From contig CAUYTY010000066.1 of NCBI GenBank assembly GCA_963575655.1, positions 1 to 50,935 of the forward strand: a DNA stretch of 50,935 nt. Reading direction: 5' to 3'. The translations under genes were made by a program, and so were the position numbers. This document shows, piece after piece, positions 1 to 8,101 of the stretch (the first letter of the stretch is position 1; every line of letters starts with the position of its first letter). Under the pieces are notes generated by a model. It was not told the origin of the DNA, did not search any database, and was given only the letters and a program-made list of their open reading frames with translations. Origin of the DNA: Gammaproteobacteria bacterium. GTDB lineage: Bacteria; Pseudomonadota; Gammaproteobacteria; CAIRSR01.

Positions 1-1086
1 GATTTATATTGACTGTGGTGGGTGATGAGGAGGTTTCCGATAAGGTCTATTGATTGGCGGCTTAGTTTACTCTGCACGTGTGACAAAAAACTATCGAGTT
101 CTTGGCTTGCTCGAATAGGACACGATAATCTGGTATTGGGCTGGCAGTCACGATGAATATGAGCTGTTATTGATAAATAAATGAGTAAAAAATCGAAACC
201 GCCCAGCAAGTCGCTGAATCGGACGCGCGCTCTAGGGATAGTTCTAAATGGTTTTGAGTTTCAACGCGCGCACCGGTTAGCTTATCGTTTAGCCGTTTTA
301 TGAATTGCGCATTGCAACTCCTTTTGAGCATATTTCTGCTTGCCGGCCTGTCCGGCTGCATGCCATCTAATAACGTCGTGCGAATTACCGAGACCGAGGC
401 CGCGGCACCAGACATCAACCGCTCTGTGGTCATATTTGGAATTGGCGTAGAGGGTGCTTGGGAATATCTGCGGTTTGCCATCGTGCTTGACGAATACGAC
501 ACAGAGCGCCAGTCCATAACTGGAAACTGTTGGCGCTACAACAAAATGGAAGCCTCTGTGCCGAAAGATTCAAAGGCTGTGCAACGTTTTGCCTTTGAAG
601 TTGAACCGGGCTACTACTCGTTTAGCGGCTTTAACGCAGTAAAGCTTATTGGCCCGGGTACGTTTTTGGCACCCGCAGGACAGATTGTTTACCTTGGTGA
701 CTTCATCTACTCTGGCGAGCGCACGATTGTTCTTCGCCGCAGCGACGACACAATGAAAAGAGAAGTGCTGAAGGAGTATCCAAGCTTGATCGACAAAATC
801 ACTTTTGCCAAAGCCATTTCTGTTGCAGCGCCCAAGATATTTTTATGCACACCATGAAGACGGTTAACCCTGCGTCCACCGGACGTTGCGTGATAAAGCC
901 GAGCAACGCCGGTGACCTCCACGTTGTTGCGCCGAGAAAAAGCTCGGCGTATCTTGTAGGGTGAAAGTTCCTGTCGGGAAAGGGCTAGCTACCCACCCGT
1001 ATCGAATGTTGCTCTCATTGCGGAGCGGGGTAACCAATAGACCTTATCGGAAACCTCCTCATCACCCACCACAGTCAATATAAATC
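1..1086. mobile_element. Inverted-repeat-bounded segment carrying a lipoprotein gene
   Basis: Positions 1-52 are the exact reverse complement of 1035-1086, so the segment has 52-bp perfect inverted ends. The left repeat begins at the window edge and may extend beyond it. The only convincing gene inside is the lipoprotein at 300-857; there is no intact transposase. A third, partial copy of the inner end of the repeat lies at 1120-1140. This could be a passenger-carrying nonautonomous transposon related to the IS630 remnant next door. It could also be an amplification or assembly chimera at a contig end, since a perfect inversion at the edge is typical of those. The third copy favours a real repeat. 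Confidence 0.5.
300..857 (+). CDS. Putative lipoprotein, unknown function
   Basis: This 185-residue protein starts at the ATG at 300 with a short hydrophobic signal. A lipobox LSGC ends at Cys20, which predicts signal peptidase II processing and lipid anchoring in the envelope. The mature part has aspartate/glutamate-rich and beta-strand-like stretches, including FEVEPGYYSFSG near residues 98-109 and AGQIVYLGDF near 125-134. The second stretch loosely recalls small bacterial lipoproteins with a beta-sandwich domain, but I cannot assign a family. The gene lies alone between the 52-bp inverted repeats at 1-52 and 1035-1086, so it may be mobile cargo. The signal peptide is the firmest evidence that it is real; the function is unknown. 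Confidence 0.7.
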   Translation: MNCALQLLLSIFLLAGLSGCMPSNNVVRITETEAAAPDINRSVVIFGIGVEGAWEYLRFAIVLDEYDTERQSITGNCWRYNKMEASVPKDSKAVQRFAFEVEPGYYSFSGFNAVKLIGPGTFLAPAGQIVYLGDFIYSGERTIVLRRSDDTMKREVLKEYPSLIDKITFAKAISVAAPKIFLCTP

Positions 1087-1119
1087 ATGAGGTTGCGTTG
1101 TCCGGCAGAGCTAGGTAGG

Positions 1120-1140
1120 GGGTTTCCGATAAGGTCTATT
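1120..1140 (+). repeat. Partial third copy of the 52-bp repeat
   Basis: The sequence at 1121-1140 repeats positions 32-51 of the left inverted repeat in the same orientation. It sits directly before the surviving part of the IS630-type transposase, which suggests that the repeat is a transposon end rather than random sequence. Confidence 0.6.
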
Positions 1141-1293
1141 CAACAAGCCATCAAAAATGCGGGCCATATTCTGGAATATTTACCCCCTTATTCACCAGAT
1201 TTCAATCCCATCGAACATAAGTGGGCGCAATTAAAGGCGATTGACAAAAGAGAACGCCGTACTACCGAGGAAGTCTTCGCAAATTATGCGTAA
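1138..1293 (+). pseudogene. IS630-family transposase, C-terminal remnant
   Basis: The open frame running to the stop at 1293 contains LPPYSPDFNPIEHKWAQLK, the end of the DDE_3 catalytic domain of IS630/Tc1-mariner transposases. The glutamate in NPIE is the third acidic catalytic residue. Only about 50 residues of a protein normally above 300 survive, and both upstream aspartates are missing. The frame continues upstream to an ATG at 1087 only by reading through repeat sequence, so the true remnant starts near 1138. It is a dead fragment that could not catalyse transposition. It probably marks the family of element that produced the neighbouring inverted repeats. Confidence 0.8.
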
Positions 1294-1327
1294 TCATTTT
1301 ATGGTGGCTTTGCTATAGCATAATAGA

Positions 1328-1658
1328 GTGAATTTTATGGACCTGTTTACGGTTCGTGACCTACGGGAACGTACCGGTGAGTTGATCCGAGATGCCGAGG
1401 CGGGCAAGCTTTCTCTGGTGACCAAGCATGGGCAGCCGATTTTTGTAGCAGTACCGCTGGATGAACAGATGATCCAGGCCGGGTTGCCTGGCGTTCGCCA
1501 TGCGGCTTTACGAAGAAGAGGTGCTGAGTCTCGGTAAAGCCGCGCGGCTTGCCCGGTTGTCACTGGAAGCTTTCATCGAGAAACTCGGTGCGGCGGGTAT
1601 CCCGGTCGTTCGTTACGACACCCAGGAACTTGATAGCGAACTGGCTGCGCTTGGCTAA
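1328..1658 (+). pseudogene. Phd/UPF0175-type antitoxin, split by a frameshift
   Basis: The first part (ATG 1328, stop 1535-1537) has the Phd/YefM N-terminal pattern: VRDLRERTGELIRDAEAGK, then a TKHGQPIFVAVPLDE strand. Phd proteins bind their own operator and neutralise a partner toxin. A second frame (ATG 1500, stop 1656-1658) reads like the UPF0175 helix-turn-helix family (LYEEEVLSLGKAARLARLS, then IPVVRYDTQEL). I recall Phd-UPF0175 arrangements as one protein, so a single-base indel near 1500 most likely split the gene, leaving 23 unrelated residues at the end of the first part. Two overlapping, translationally coupled genes remain possible. It is directly followed by a DUF3368-like PIN toxin, which is the expected partner. 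Confidence 0.6.
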
Positions 1659-1880
1659 ACGCATCGTCACCAACGCGGGGCCACTGATCGCGCTCGCGCG
1701 GATTGAGCGGCTGAATTTGTTACCCAAGTTGTTCGCAGAAATTGTTGTTCTCCGACCGGTGGTCGAGGAGTGCACGGCGTTTCCCCGGAAATAGGGTGCC
1801 GCCGCCATCGCCCAGGCGGTGAAGGATCGGGTATTCACCCTACAGACGGTTAAAGGATTGGCGGTTGGTGACGCACCCCC
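1651..1880 (+). pseudogene. DUF3368-type PIN-domain toxin, truncated by a stop codon
   Basis: The frame probably starts at TTG 1651, overlapping the antitoxin stop. It reads IVTNAGPLIALARIERLNLLP, the N-terminal strand-helix of DUF3368/PIN toxins. These are Mg2+-dependent RNases whose first acidic residue normally lies in this strand; here the position is Asn. An in-frame TAG at 1792-1794 interrupts it, and the same frame then continues with recognisable toxin sequence (AAAIAQAVKDRVFTLQTV) to about 1875. After that the sequence dissolves into low-complexity DNA. The toxin is therefore broken twice and should be inactive. The nonsense codon could be a sequencing error, given the poor-looking DNA that follows. 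Confidence 0.6.
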
Positions 1881-1959
1881 CTTCTTTGGGATTTGGGGAC
1901 TGGGGGGAATAGAGATATCCAACCAACCTAAACTCCCGGTGTTGTTGGGCGGCAAAAAC

Positions 1960-2185
1960 GGGAGGGGGGTTTGCCGGCCCCCCGGGGGCGGGGTGGTGGG
2001 GGGTGGTGGTATTTCGGGTGTGTCTTCTCCAAATCAAAATTAAAAAAATATCAAAAAAACCCCAATTCCCCCCCATACAAAACACGCGCCCCCCCACCCC
2101 CCCCCCCCCCCCCCCCCCCCCCGGGGGGGGGGGGGGGGTGTGCCCCCCCCCCCCCCCGGGTGGGGGGGGGGGGGGGGGGGGGGGG
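1960..2185. repeat. Poly-C/poly-G low-complexity tract
   Basis: A G- and C-run region contains uninterrupted runs of 26 C (2097-2122), 16 G (2123-2138), 15 C (2143-2157) and 24 G (2162-2185). Adjacent C and G runs are self-complementary and would form hairpins, and the G runs could form quadruplexes. Open frames through this tract encode only Pro/Gly strings and are not genes. The base composition is unlike anything else in the window, so a sequencing or assembly artefact is as likely as a biological repeat. The right side ends on a copy of the AGGTGGCAACTTGGGTTA dispersed repeat at 2190-2208. Confidence 0.85.
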
Positions 2186-2291
2186 CAAGTAGGTGGCAAC
2201 TTGGGTTATATATTACGCGAGCGTTGGACCGGGAAATGGCATGAGATAATGATATGCCAAAGCGGCTCCTCTACGCGATGCGGATGATGCG

Positions 2292-3257
2292 TTAATATTC
2301 TCCCAACCGTCCAGCGAGAGATACCGGAAAACGACCGCTCTGATCGGGGGAACCGAGAAGTGAAAGGATCTGGCGGATCTGAGGCTGTGAATTGGGGCGG
2401 GGAGTAATCGCACCGGTAATTTGCCAAATCCCTTGAGAATTTAACCAAAGCTGGCCTTGAACCTGTACCGGTCCACTGCGATCGGTAATCTTGCCATGCA
2501 GAATGCGGTGGGAGTGTCCAGAACCACTCGGAGGTAAAGAACCAGTAGCATTTCGTGAGGTTGGTCCCGTGACATTGGCTTCAATACCGCCCTTATTGGC
2601 GACTTCTCCTCCCCTCTTCCCTTTGACATTCCCCTTGATACCATCCTTGGAGGCGCCAGCCTCGTTGGGCGTCGCAGGAGAATTGCCTGCGGGGGCCTCC
2701 TCAACAATATTCAACGTCTCCAATATAACCAAAAAGTCTCCGAGAGGAATCGGTGGCTTGCCCTCCCAGGCAATATTTTCGAAGGCCACCTGTCCCGCAA
2801 GATCAAAATTAGTAGAGGTCCCTTTGAGGTGATCTAAATCAATCCCGAGCCACCCCCCGAAATTTACCACGGTTGGCCGCCATAAAGGTTCCAGGGCACT
2901 TACCCGCAATCGAGCGTGCAAATCCGTGAGATAGGGGTGACCTAGGATCGTAATCCCTGCACGGGTGTGTGCTTTACTCTCATCGGGATTATGGAAGGCT
3001 ACATCAAATCCCAATTTGCCCATTATCAAATCCCATGGACGTAATGCCCAGGTAACCGACTCGAAGCGCCAATTATTCCACCCAATCAATGCCGCACCTC
3101 CAGCAAAGGCTGTTCCTTCCGCACCATAGACTCGAATCTGTCCGGGCAATGGTTCAACCCAAGTCAGAATGCGTGTAACCGGGAGTTGCAATACGAGAGA
3201 ACCTAGGTAACCCAACAGTCCCAGAAAAACCAGTATTCGAGTACTCACCCTGATCAA
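2292..3257 (-). CDS. gspN: Type II secretion system protein N
   Basis: GspN is a bitopic inner-membrane protein of the type II secretion machine. This 321-residue protein has one N-terminal membrane segment (about residues 8-26), then the family pattern with conserved Trp-rich strands (WNNWRFESVTWALRPWDL, about 60-77). The start is TTG at 3257: it has a strong AGGAGG site six bases upstream and overlaps the gspM stop. Residues about 190-250 form a Gly/Asn/Lys/Ser-rich linker (GNSPATPNEAGASKDG) that interrupts the two beta-rich halves and looks like an insertion relative to the usual length of about 250. It is the last gene of the interrupted gspLMN run; gspC-K are not in the window. Confidence 0.85.
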   Translation of the reverse strand: MIRVSTRILVFLGLLGYLGSLVLQLPVTRILTWVEPLPGQIRVYGAEGTAFAGGAALIGWNNWRFESVTWALRPWDLIMGKLGFDVAFHNPDESKAHTRAGITILGHPYLTDLHARLRVSALEPLWRPTVVNFGGWLGIDLDHLKGTSTNFDLAGQVAFENIAWEGKPPIPLGDFLVILETLNIVEEAPAGNSPATPNEAGASKDGIKGNVKGKRGGEVANKGGIEANVTGPTSRNATGSLPPSGSGHSHRILHGKITDRSGPVQVQGQLWLNSQGIWQITGAITPRPNSQPQIRQILSLLGSPDQSGRFPVSLAGRLGEY

Positions 3258-3742
3258 GTTCCACCTCCTACCAATACTAAACGGGCATTAACCCGTCCCG
3301 GTGTAGCCTGACGGTCGATCACCAAACTTTCGGGGGCCACACCCTGGGTTTTACCCAATTCAGTGAGCCAGGGGATCAGGGGATCAAAGGCGATATCGTT
3401 CAACCAAACTCGTACTTTATCCTTACCCTCTGGTTCTACTCGATTAAGCCCCGCCCCCATTCCCGCCGCTCGCGCACTTCGATCTACCAAGGCGAGTAGC
3501 GAGCCACCTGTCTGCTTCTCCGCTACCATCGCTATACCTCGCAAAGGACCAACCTCAAGGGCAGCCTGTACCATCCAAGCCACCTGAATCCGTTCCTCGG
3601 TAACGGTTTGGCGTAGGGTCCGCAGGTGAGCATAAAAAGGCTCCCAGACCACAAGAAAAAGAGTTGCAGCGAGAATTACCCCCGCCCCCAAAGTTACCAT
3701 GATGCGTTCTTGCGAGGACAATTCTTCCCACCAGGTATTCAT
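3254..3742 (-). CDS. gspM: Type II secretion system protein M
   Basis: GspM partners GspL in the inner-membrane platform of type II secretion. The 162-residue protein begins NTWWEELSSQERIMVTLGAG with a single membrane span at about residues 17-36, followed by a periplasmic coiled-coil plus ferredoxin-like domain. This fits the family length of about 160-180. The ATG at 3742 was chosen over the in-frame TTG at 3754. Its stop overlaps the start of gspN, so the two are translationally coupled. GspL would normally lie directly upstream; here about 4.3 kb, containing a repeat element and a two-component pair, separates them. Confidence 0.85.
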   Translation of the reverse strand: MNTWWEELSSQERIMVTLGAGVILAATLFLVVWEPFYAHLRTLRQTVTEERIQVAWMVQAALEVGPLRGIAMVAEKQTGGSLLALVDRSARAAGMGAGLNRVEPEGKDKVRVWLNDIAFDPLIPWLTELGKTQGVAPESLVIDRQATPGRVNARLVLVGGGT

Positions 3743-3783
3743 CGTTCTGTCCAATATTTAGGTGGAGAAATAGAACTGGTTTA

Positions 3784-4116
3784 GTTAATCCAAATTGCTG
3801 CCTAGCGCACTTTTCTCTCTTCGCCCAAAGAGAGGGGCTTTTTTACATCGTTCCCACGCTCCGCGTGGGAATGCATCCCGCGACGCTCCTGCGTCGCGTA
3901 TTGGTGGGGATCACGAACAAGCCGGAAGTCATCGCGGTATATGACCTATGGAATGGAATCACTACAATGGATGTGCCGTGTTTCGAGACACGCGACGCGG
4001 GAGCGTCGCGGAATGCATTCCCACGCGAAGCGTGGGAACGATGAAACGCGCTTTTCTCTCCTCGCCCAGAGAGAGGGGCTTTTTCGTTTCTCAGCGCATA
4101 GGTGGCATTGAGTTAA
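3784..4116. mobile_element. TTAA-ended repeat element interrupted by the 198-bp element
   Basis: A forward end (GTTAATCCAAATTGCTGCCT, 3784-3803) and an inverted end (AGGTGGCATTGAGTTAA, 4100-4116) bound this interval. Each is followed inward by a similar CTCTC...GAGAG hairpin with a T tract (3815-3844 and 4055-4085). The 198-bp palindrome-ended element lies between the two hairpins, so it appears to have inserted into this element. The T-tract hairpins face the plus strand and would not end the minus-strand gsp transcript. Confidence 0.65.
3846..4043 (+). mobile_element. 198-bp palindrome-ended nonautonomous element, copy 1
   Basis: Both ends are near-identical inverted repeats of about 50 bp, beginning CATCGTTCCCACGCTCCGCG and containing a second palindrome, GCGACGCTCCTGCGTCGC. 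The roughly 90-bp core contains ATCACGAACAAGCCGGAAGTC. A second copy lies at 48268-48466 with its core in the reverse orientation. No coding sequence is convincing. Size, ends and intergenic location fit a MITE or a compound REP element. Confidence 0.8.
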
Positions 4117-4128
4117 GTAGCTCGCCCA

Positions 4129-4530
4129 TTAAGAAGAGCGGTTACGATCCTTTTTTAGTTCAAGATGATTGGCCACACAGCAGCGCACAGTGGGCGGGCT
4201 AATTGGCTTGGTCACATAATCCACGGCACCGGCGTCAGACCATTTGGTTTCAGCCTGTTTCTCACCAAGACCGGTGACAAAAATTACCGGAATCTCGTTC
4301 GTTTCCGAATACTGTTTGAGGTGAGCGCAGACCTCGTAGCCATTCATGCCCGGCATCATCACGTCGAGTAGGATCAGGTCGGGGCGTGTATCGCGGGCCA
4401 ACTCTATTGCCTGAGCGCCATCCAGCGCGACGGTAATATCGTAGTCATCCTCAAGGATTTCTATCAGAATCTCGAGATTGATTGGTTCATCATCAACAAT
4501 CAGGATCTGGCCATTGCTGGTAGTGGTCAT
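4129..4530 (-). CDS. Single-domain response regulator
   Basis: This 133-residue protein is a stand-alone CheY-like receiver with no output domain. The acidic pair is in LIVDDEP (about residues 11-14) and the phospho-acceptor Asp lies in LILLDVMMPGMNG (about residue 56). The Thr of FVTGLG and the Lys of VTKP complete the active site. Its start overlaps the stop of the upstream hybrid kinase by four bases (ATGA), so they are co-translated. It probably receives phosphate from the Hpt domain of that kinase. With no DNA-binding part it should act by protein contact. No target can be named; the flanking gsp genes make a secretion role possible but unproven. Confidence 0.88.
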   Translation of the reverse strand: MTTTSNGQILIVDDEPINLEILIEILEDDYDITVALDGAQAIELARDTRPDLILLDVMMPGMNGYEVCAHLKQYSETNEIPVIFVTGLGEKQAETKWSDAGAVDYVTKPISPPTVRCCVANHLELKKDRNRSS

Positions 4531-7500
4531 GAGTTTGATTCCTGTGATGGTAAACCAGCCGTAAGCGTGGCAAGAGCATTTTCTGCGCCACGAAAGTCAA
4601 AGCGTTCGAGATGGGTCGCGAGCGTGTTTAGATGAGAATCAAGATTACAACCAACCAGTGCCTCCCGTAGCGGTATGACCGCTTTGCGCGCCTTGGCACT
4701 ATTTTTGGCCAACAGGGTTTGCAATTCGGCGATGAGCCGATTTAGCTCGTCGCGGTGAATAATCGGAATGACGGACAATGGCTGCGGGAGTTCCGACGCG
4801 GCCACTGCAGGGGTTATCCGTGCCGCCGCTGCCAAGGCAATGAGTAGTTCAATCTTGAGCGCGTCGACCAATGACCGTACATCATCAGTGTGCGTGTTGA
4901 GCAAGGCGGTTTCTAGTGCTGCCGCCGCTTTGGTCAGAGCCGCCGCCTCCAGCGTGGCAGCAATGCCCTTGAGGGTGTGAGCCAACCGCAACAACTCATC
5001 AAACCGGCCTTCGCCAACCAGCCGCTCGAATTCCGTTGGTGCGTTGCCAAAGCTTTTATGGAAGCTAACCAATACTTTCCGTACTACCCCTCGCTTACCG
5101 TTCATCCGCGCCACCGCCGCAGCAAGGTCAAAGGGGGGAAGAAAATCGGGAAAATCCGGTGGCGGAGTGATTACCACGGGCGGTGGTGGTAGTGGCTCAG
5201 TGGGTGGTTTGAGCCGATCCGCTTCTGCCGTCGTTTTACGTGGCGTAATCCAGCGAGTCAAGGTTTCGATCAGATCTGTCGGAACAATCGGCTTGGTGAT
5301 ATGGTCATCCATTCCAGCCAGTAGGCAACGTTTCCGCTCGGTTTCCATGGCATGGGCGGTCATGGCGATGATCGGCAAATGGATTGCGCCGAGACGTTCT
5401 CGGATCCGCCGGGTTGCTTCCAGGCCATCCATTTCTGGCATCTGGACATCCATCAATACCGCATCATAGTTAATGTCTCCCTCGAGCACTTTGGTTACCG
5501 CTTCTCGTCCATTCACGGCAAGATCGACTTGTGCCCCCGCATCGGTTAGAAATTCGATGGCGATCTGTTGATTGATTTCATTATCCTCGGCCAAAAGAAT
5601 TCGTGCCTCGCGCAGTTCGCGTGAAGTCATCACCACGGGCGCCAATTGATTGATATGCGAGGACCGCTCACTTTTCACTAAGAGAGTGGTAATAGTTTCC
5701 AGTAATAGCGACTTCTCAATCGGTTTGATCAGGAAGGCGCCGATACCGAGATTGACTGCTTCGGCCATGATTTCGTCATGACGATAATAGGCGCTGTTCA
5801 TAATGATATGCGGTTTTTTCGTAACTTCTTCGCTAGCCATGATGGCCTTGGCTGTAGCCAATCCGTTTGGCTCCGGCATTTGCCAATCGAGTAGGATGAG
5901 GTCAAAGGGGGCATTGTCCGCCGCAGCATGACGGAGGGCGGCTAACGCTTCCAATCCACCCGTAGCGGTTTGAACCTGCATCGACCACGAGATCAGCATC
6001 GAGGAAAGTATCTCCCGCGCCATTGCATTATCATCGACCACCAACACTCTGGGATTAGATTGTAACTGTGCTACGATTGGCGCCTCACCATCGCACTGTC
6101 GATAAATACCAAAGGCGGCGGTAAAGGAAAAGGTACTACCAACCCCCGGTTCACTCTCAACCTTAATTGCTCCCCCCATCAACTCGACAATTCGCTTGCT
6201 GATGGCAAGACCAAGGCCCGTGCCGCCGAAACGGCGGGTGGTCGAGGCATCTGCTTGATTGAACGATTGAAAGAGTCGTGATTGCTGCTCCAGCGTTAAC
6301 CCAATTCCGGTATCGTGTACCGAGAATGAAAGATCTATTTCAGTCTCCCGTTGTTCAACTACCGTAATCGATAGTACAACCTCTCCGCGCTCGGTGAACT
6401 TGATCGCATTATTAATGAGATTCAATAGCACTTGCCCCAATCGCAACGAGTCACCAATCAGGTATGACGGTACATTAGGGGCAACGTGAAAGAGTAGTTC
6501 CAGGTGTTTCTCCGAGGCGCGCATAGCGATCACGTTAGCCACACCGTCGAGAACGGATTTCATATTGAAGTTGATGGCTTCAATGGAAAAATTTCCTGAT
6601 TCGATCTTTGAGAAATCAAGAATATCGTTAATGATATTTAATAGGGAAGTGGCGGAGGATAGGATCTTTTGAAGGTAATCCTTCTGTTTATGGTCTTGGC
6701 AGGACTTGAGTGCTAATTGACCTAGGCCAATTACGCCATTCATCGGGGTGCGGATTTCATGGCTCATGTTGGCCAGAAACAATGCCTTGGCCTCGGTGGC
6801 GGCCTCCGCGCGTCGTTTTTCTGCTTCGAGGGCGACTTGTTTCTCTTTTAGGATAATTTGGTTTTCTCGAAGTTCCCGGACGTGCCGGGCTGAGCGGCGC
6901 ATATGCATAATCACGCCCCCCACGAACAAGAGCACAGCGACACCGGCAATGAATATCGCAACCTTGATCTGGTGAACATCTTGTTTGATTCTGTCGATTT
7001 CCTCAAGCTGGTCAATGACGTGAACTGTCATGCCCTCGGCGGTTTCGGCTCGGGTTGTTATAAGATAGGGATGAGGCGAACCATCGAAGCGGAACATCCG
7101 GGTAGCGCGAAAATTATTCCATGGCGTTATATCGAGTTTCGGGAAATAGCGCTGTTTGTAACGAAACTCGCGCGCCTCGGGCGAAAGTTCCATCAGGCGG
7201 TTTTCCGGTAGGGCATGCATGACCAGAGCGGGGCGGCGTGCCATGATGATGATTCCATACTCATCCGTCACGAATGAGTCGGTACTGCCGAGCAATGGAG
7301 AGAGTTTGACGAGATCGAGCTTGATAACGACCACCCCCATTACCCGTTCTCCTACCATTATCGGTGCGGAAAAATAAACGCCGAGAACTCCGGTGGTACG
7401 TCCAACTGCAAACTGATGTCCGAGATTTCCTTCCATGGCCATTTTGAAGTAGTCACGGTCGCGAAATCGAGTACCAAGAAGGGTCTGTGGTTGGTTAAAA

Positions 7501-7937
7501 TTACTGGTAGCGATACAATCGCCAGCAATATTGAGGATCCATGCAATATCGACGCCAAATTGACCGGCCTCTTTTGCCAGTTGACGAGAGAGTGATACCA
7601 ATTCAGGGTGGGACAGGAATACCGCTGCCTTTTCCTTAACATTGGCTGTAGGGGGAATCGCCTCGCTGCTGTAGGTACGCACAGCGTTGGCCACTTCCTC
7701 ATCGGTGGATATATGAATAGGTAGGGCGTGTAGAAAGGCGAGACTGCGATGCAGATTGTAGCTAAGGGCGTCGGCATGTTCGTTGATCATAATGCCATGC
7801 GCCTCGACCAAGGCGTCGACCCGCATGGTGACCAACCGATTTCCACCGACCCAAACCAATCCACTCCACGCGCCCAGGAGTAGCCCAGTTACCAAGATAT
7901 GTCGGATAAAGTAGCCCAACCAGGCATGACGCCACAT
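4527..7937 (-). CDS. Hybrid sensor histidine kinase with two receivers and Hpt
   Basis: This 1136-residue membrane kinase begins with a transmembrane segment (about residues 10-33). A periplasmic sensor of about 290 residues with a PDC/Cache look follows, then a second span near 326-344 and a coiled coil. Next come HisKA ([15 protein letters not shown], His393) and HATPase_c with [18 protein letters not shown]. Receiver 1 has Asp684 and receiver 2 Asp830; an Hpt domain carries HTLKG at His987. The protein therefore holds a complete His-Asp-His relay in BarA/ArcB style. The start at 7937 was preferred over 7976 because GAGGA lies eight bases upstream. The single-domain regulator behind it is the likely final acceptor. 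A Pro-rich linker precedes Hpt. Confidence 0.9.
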   Translation of the reverse strand: MWRHAWLGYFIRHILVTGLLLGAWSGLVWVGGNRLVTMRVDALVEAHGIMINEHADALSYNLHRSLAFLHALPIHISTDEEVANAVRTYSSEAIPPTANVKEKAAVFLSHPELVSLSRQLAKEAGQFGVDIAWILNIAGDCIATSNFNQPQTLLGTRFRDRDYFKMAMEGNLGHQFAVGRTTGVLGVYFSAPIMVGERVMGVVVIKLDLVKLSPLLGSTDSFVTDEYGIIIMARRPALVMHALPENRLMELSPEAREFRYKQRYFPKLDITPWNNFRATRMFRFDGSPHPYLITTRAETAEGMTVHVIDQLEEIDRIKQDVHQIKVAIFIAGVAVLLFVGGVIMHMRRSARHVRELRENQIILKEKQVALEAEKRRAEAATEAKALFLANMSHEIRTPMNGVIGLGQLALKSCQDHKQKDYLQKILSSATSLLNIINDILDFSKIESGNFSIEAINFNMKSVLDGVANVIAMRASEKHLELLFHVAPNVPSYLIGDSLRLGQVLLNLINNAIKFTERGEVVLSITVVEQRETEIDLSFSVHDTGIGLTLEQQSRLFQSFNQADASTTRRFGGTGLGLAISKRIVELMGGAIKVESEPGVGSTFSFTAAFGIYRQCDGEAPIVAQLQSNPRVLVVDDNAMAREILSSMLISWSMQVQTATGGLEALAALRHAAADNAPFDLILLDWQMPEPNGLATAKAIMASEEVTKKPHIIMNSAYYRHDEIMAEAVNLGIGAFLIKPIEKSLLLETITTLLVKSERSSHINQLAPVVMTSRELREARILLAEDNEINQQIAIEFLTDAGAQVDLAVNGREAVTKVLEGDINYDAVLMDVQMPEMDGLEATRRIRERLGAIHLPIIAMTAHAMETERKRCLLAGMDDHITKPIVPTDLIETLTRWITPRKTTAEADRLKPPTEPLPPPPVVITPPPDFPDFLPPFDLAAAVARMNGKRGVVRKVLVSFHKSFGNAPTEFERLVGEGRFDELLRLAHTLKGIAATLEAAALTKAAAALETALLNTHTDDVRSLVDALKIELLIALAAAARITPAVAASELPQPLSVIPIIHRDELNRLIAELQTLLAKNSAKARKAVIPLREALVGCNLDSHLNTLATHLERFDFRGAENALATLTAGLPSQESNS

Positions 7938-8101
7938 GGATTCAATCCTCACACAAACCTGTCGTTGATGTCCCATTGGCCCAAGTATCTGGCCGAAAAT
8001 TATTGATGGTTGCTAGTCATTAGTCGAGCGGTGAGCGAAGTGGTAGCCATTTTAATTAGCTACGACTCATTCCATCCATGAAACTCTAACGTTGGTGGCT
8101 T

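Noticed and set aside
2003-2287. Open frames across the poly-C/poly-G tract
   Set aside because: They encode only Pro/Gly runs produced by homopolymers; no start signal or domain.
3815-3844. T-tract hairpin as a terminator of the gsp genes
   Set aside because: The T tract faces the plus strand, while gsp genes run minus; it is part of a repeat.
5044-5469. 141-codon antisense frame within the hybrid kinase gene
   Set aside because: It is the shadow of a high-GC coding frame; Arg/Ser-rich with no motif.
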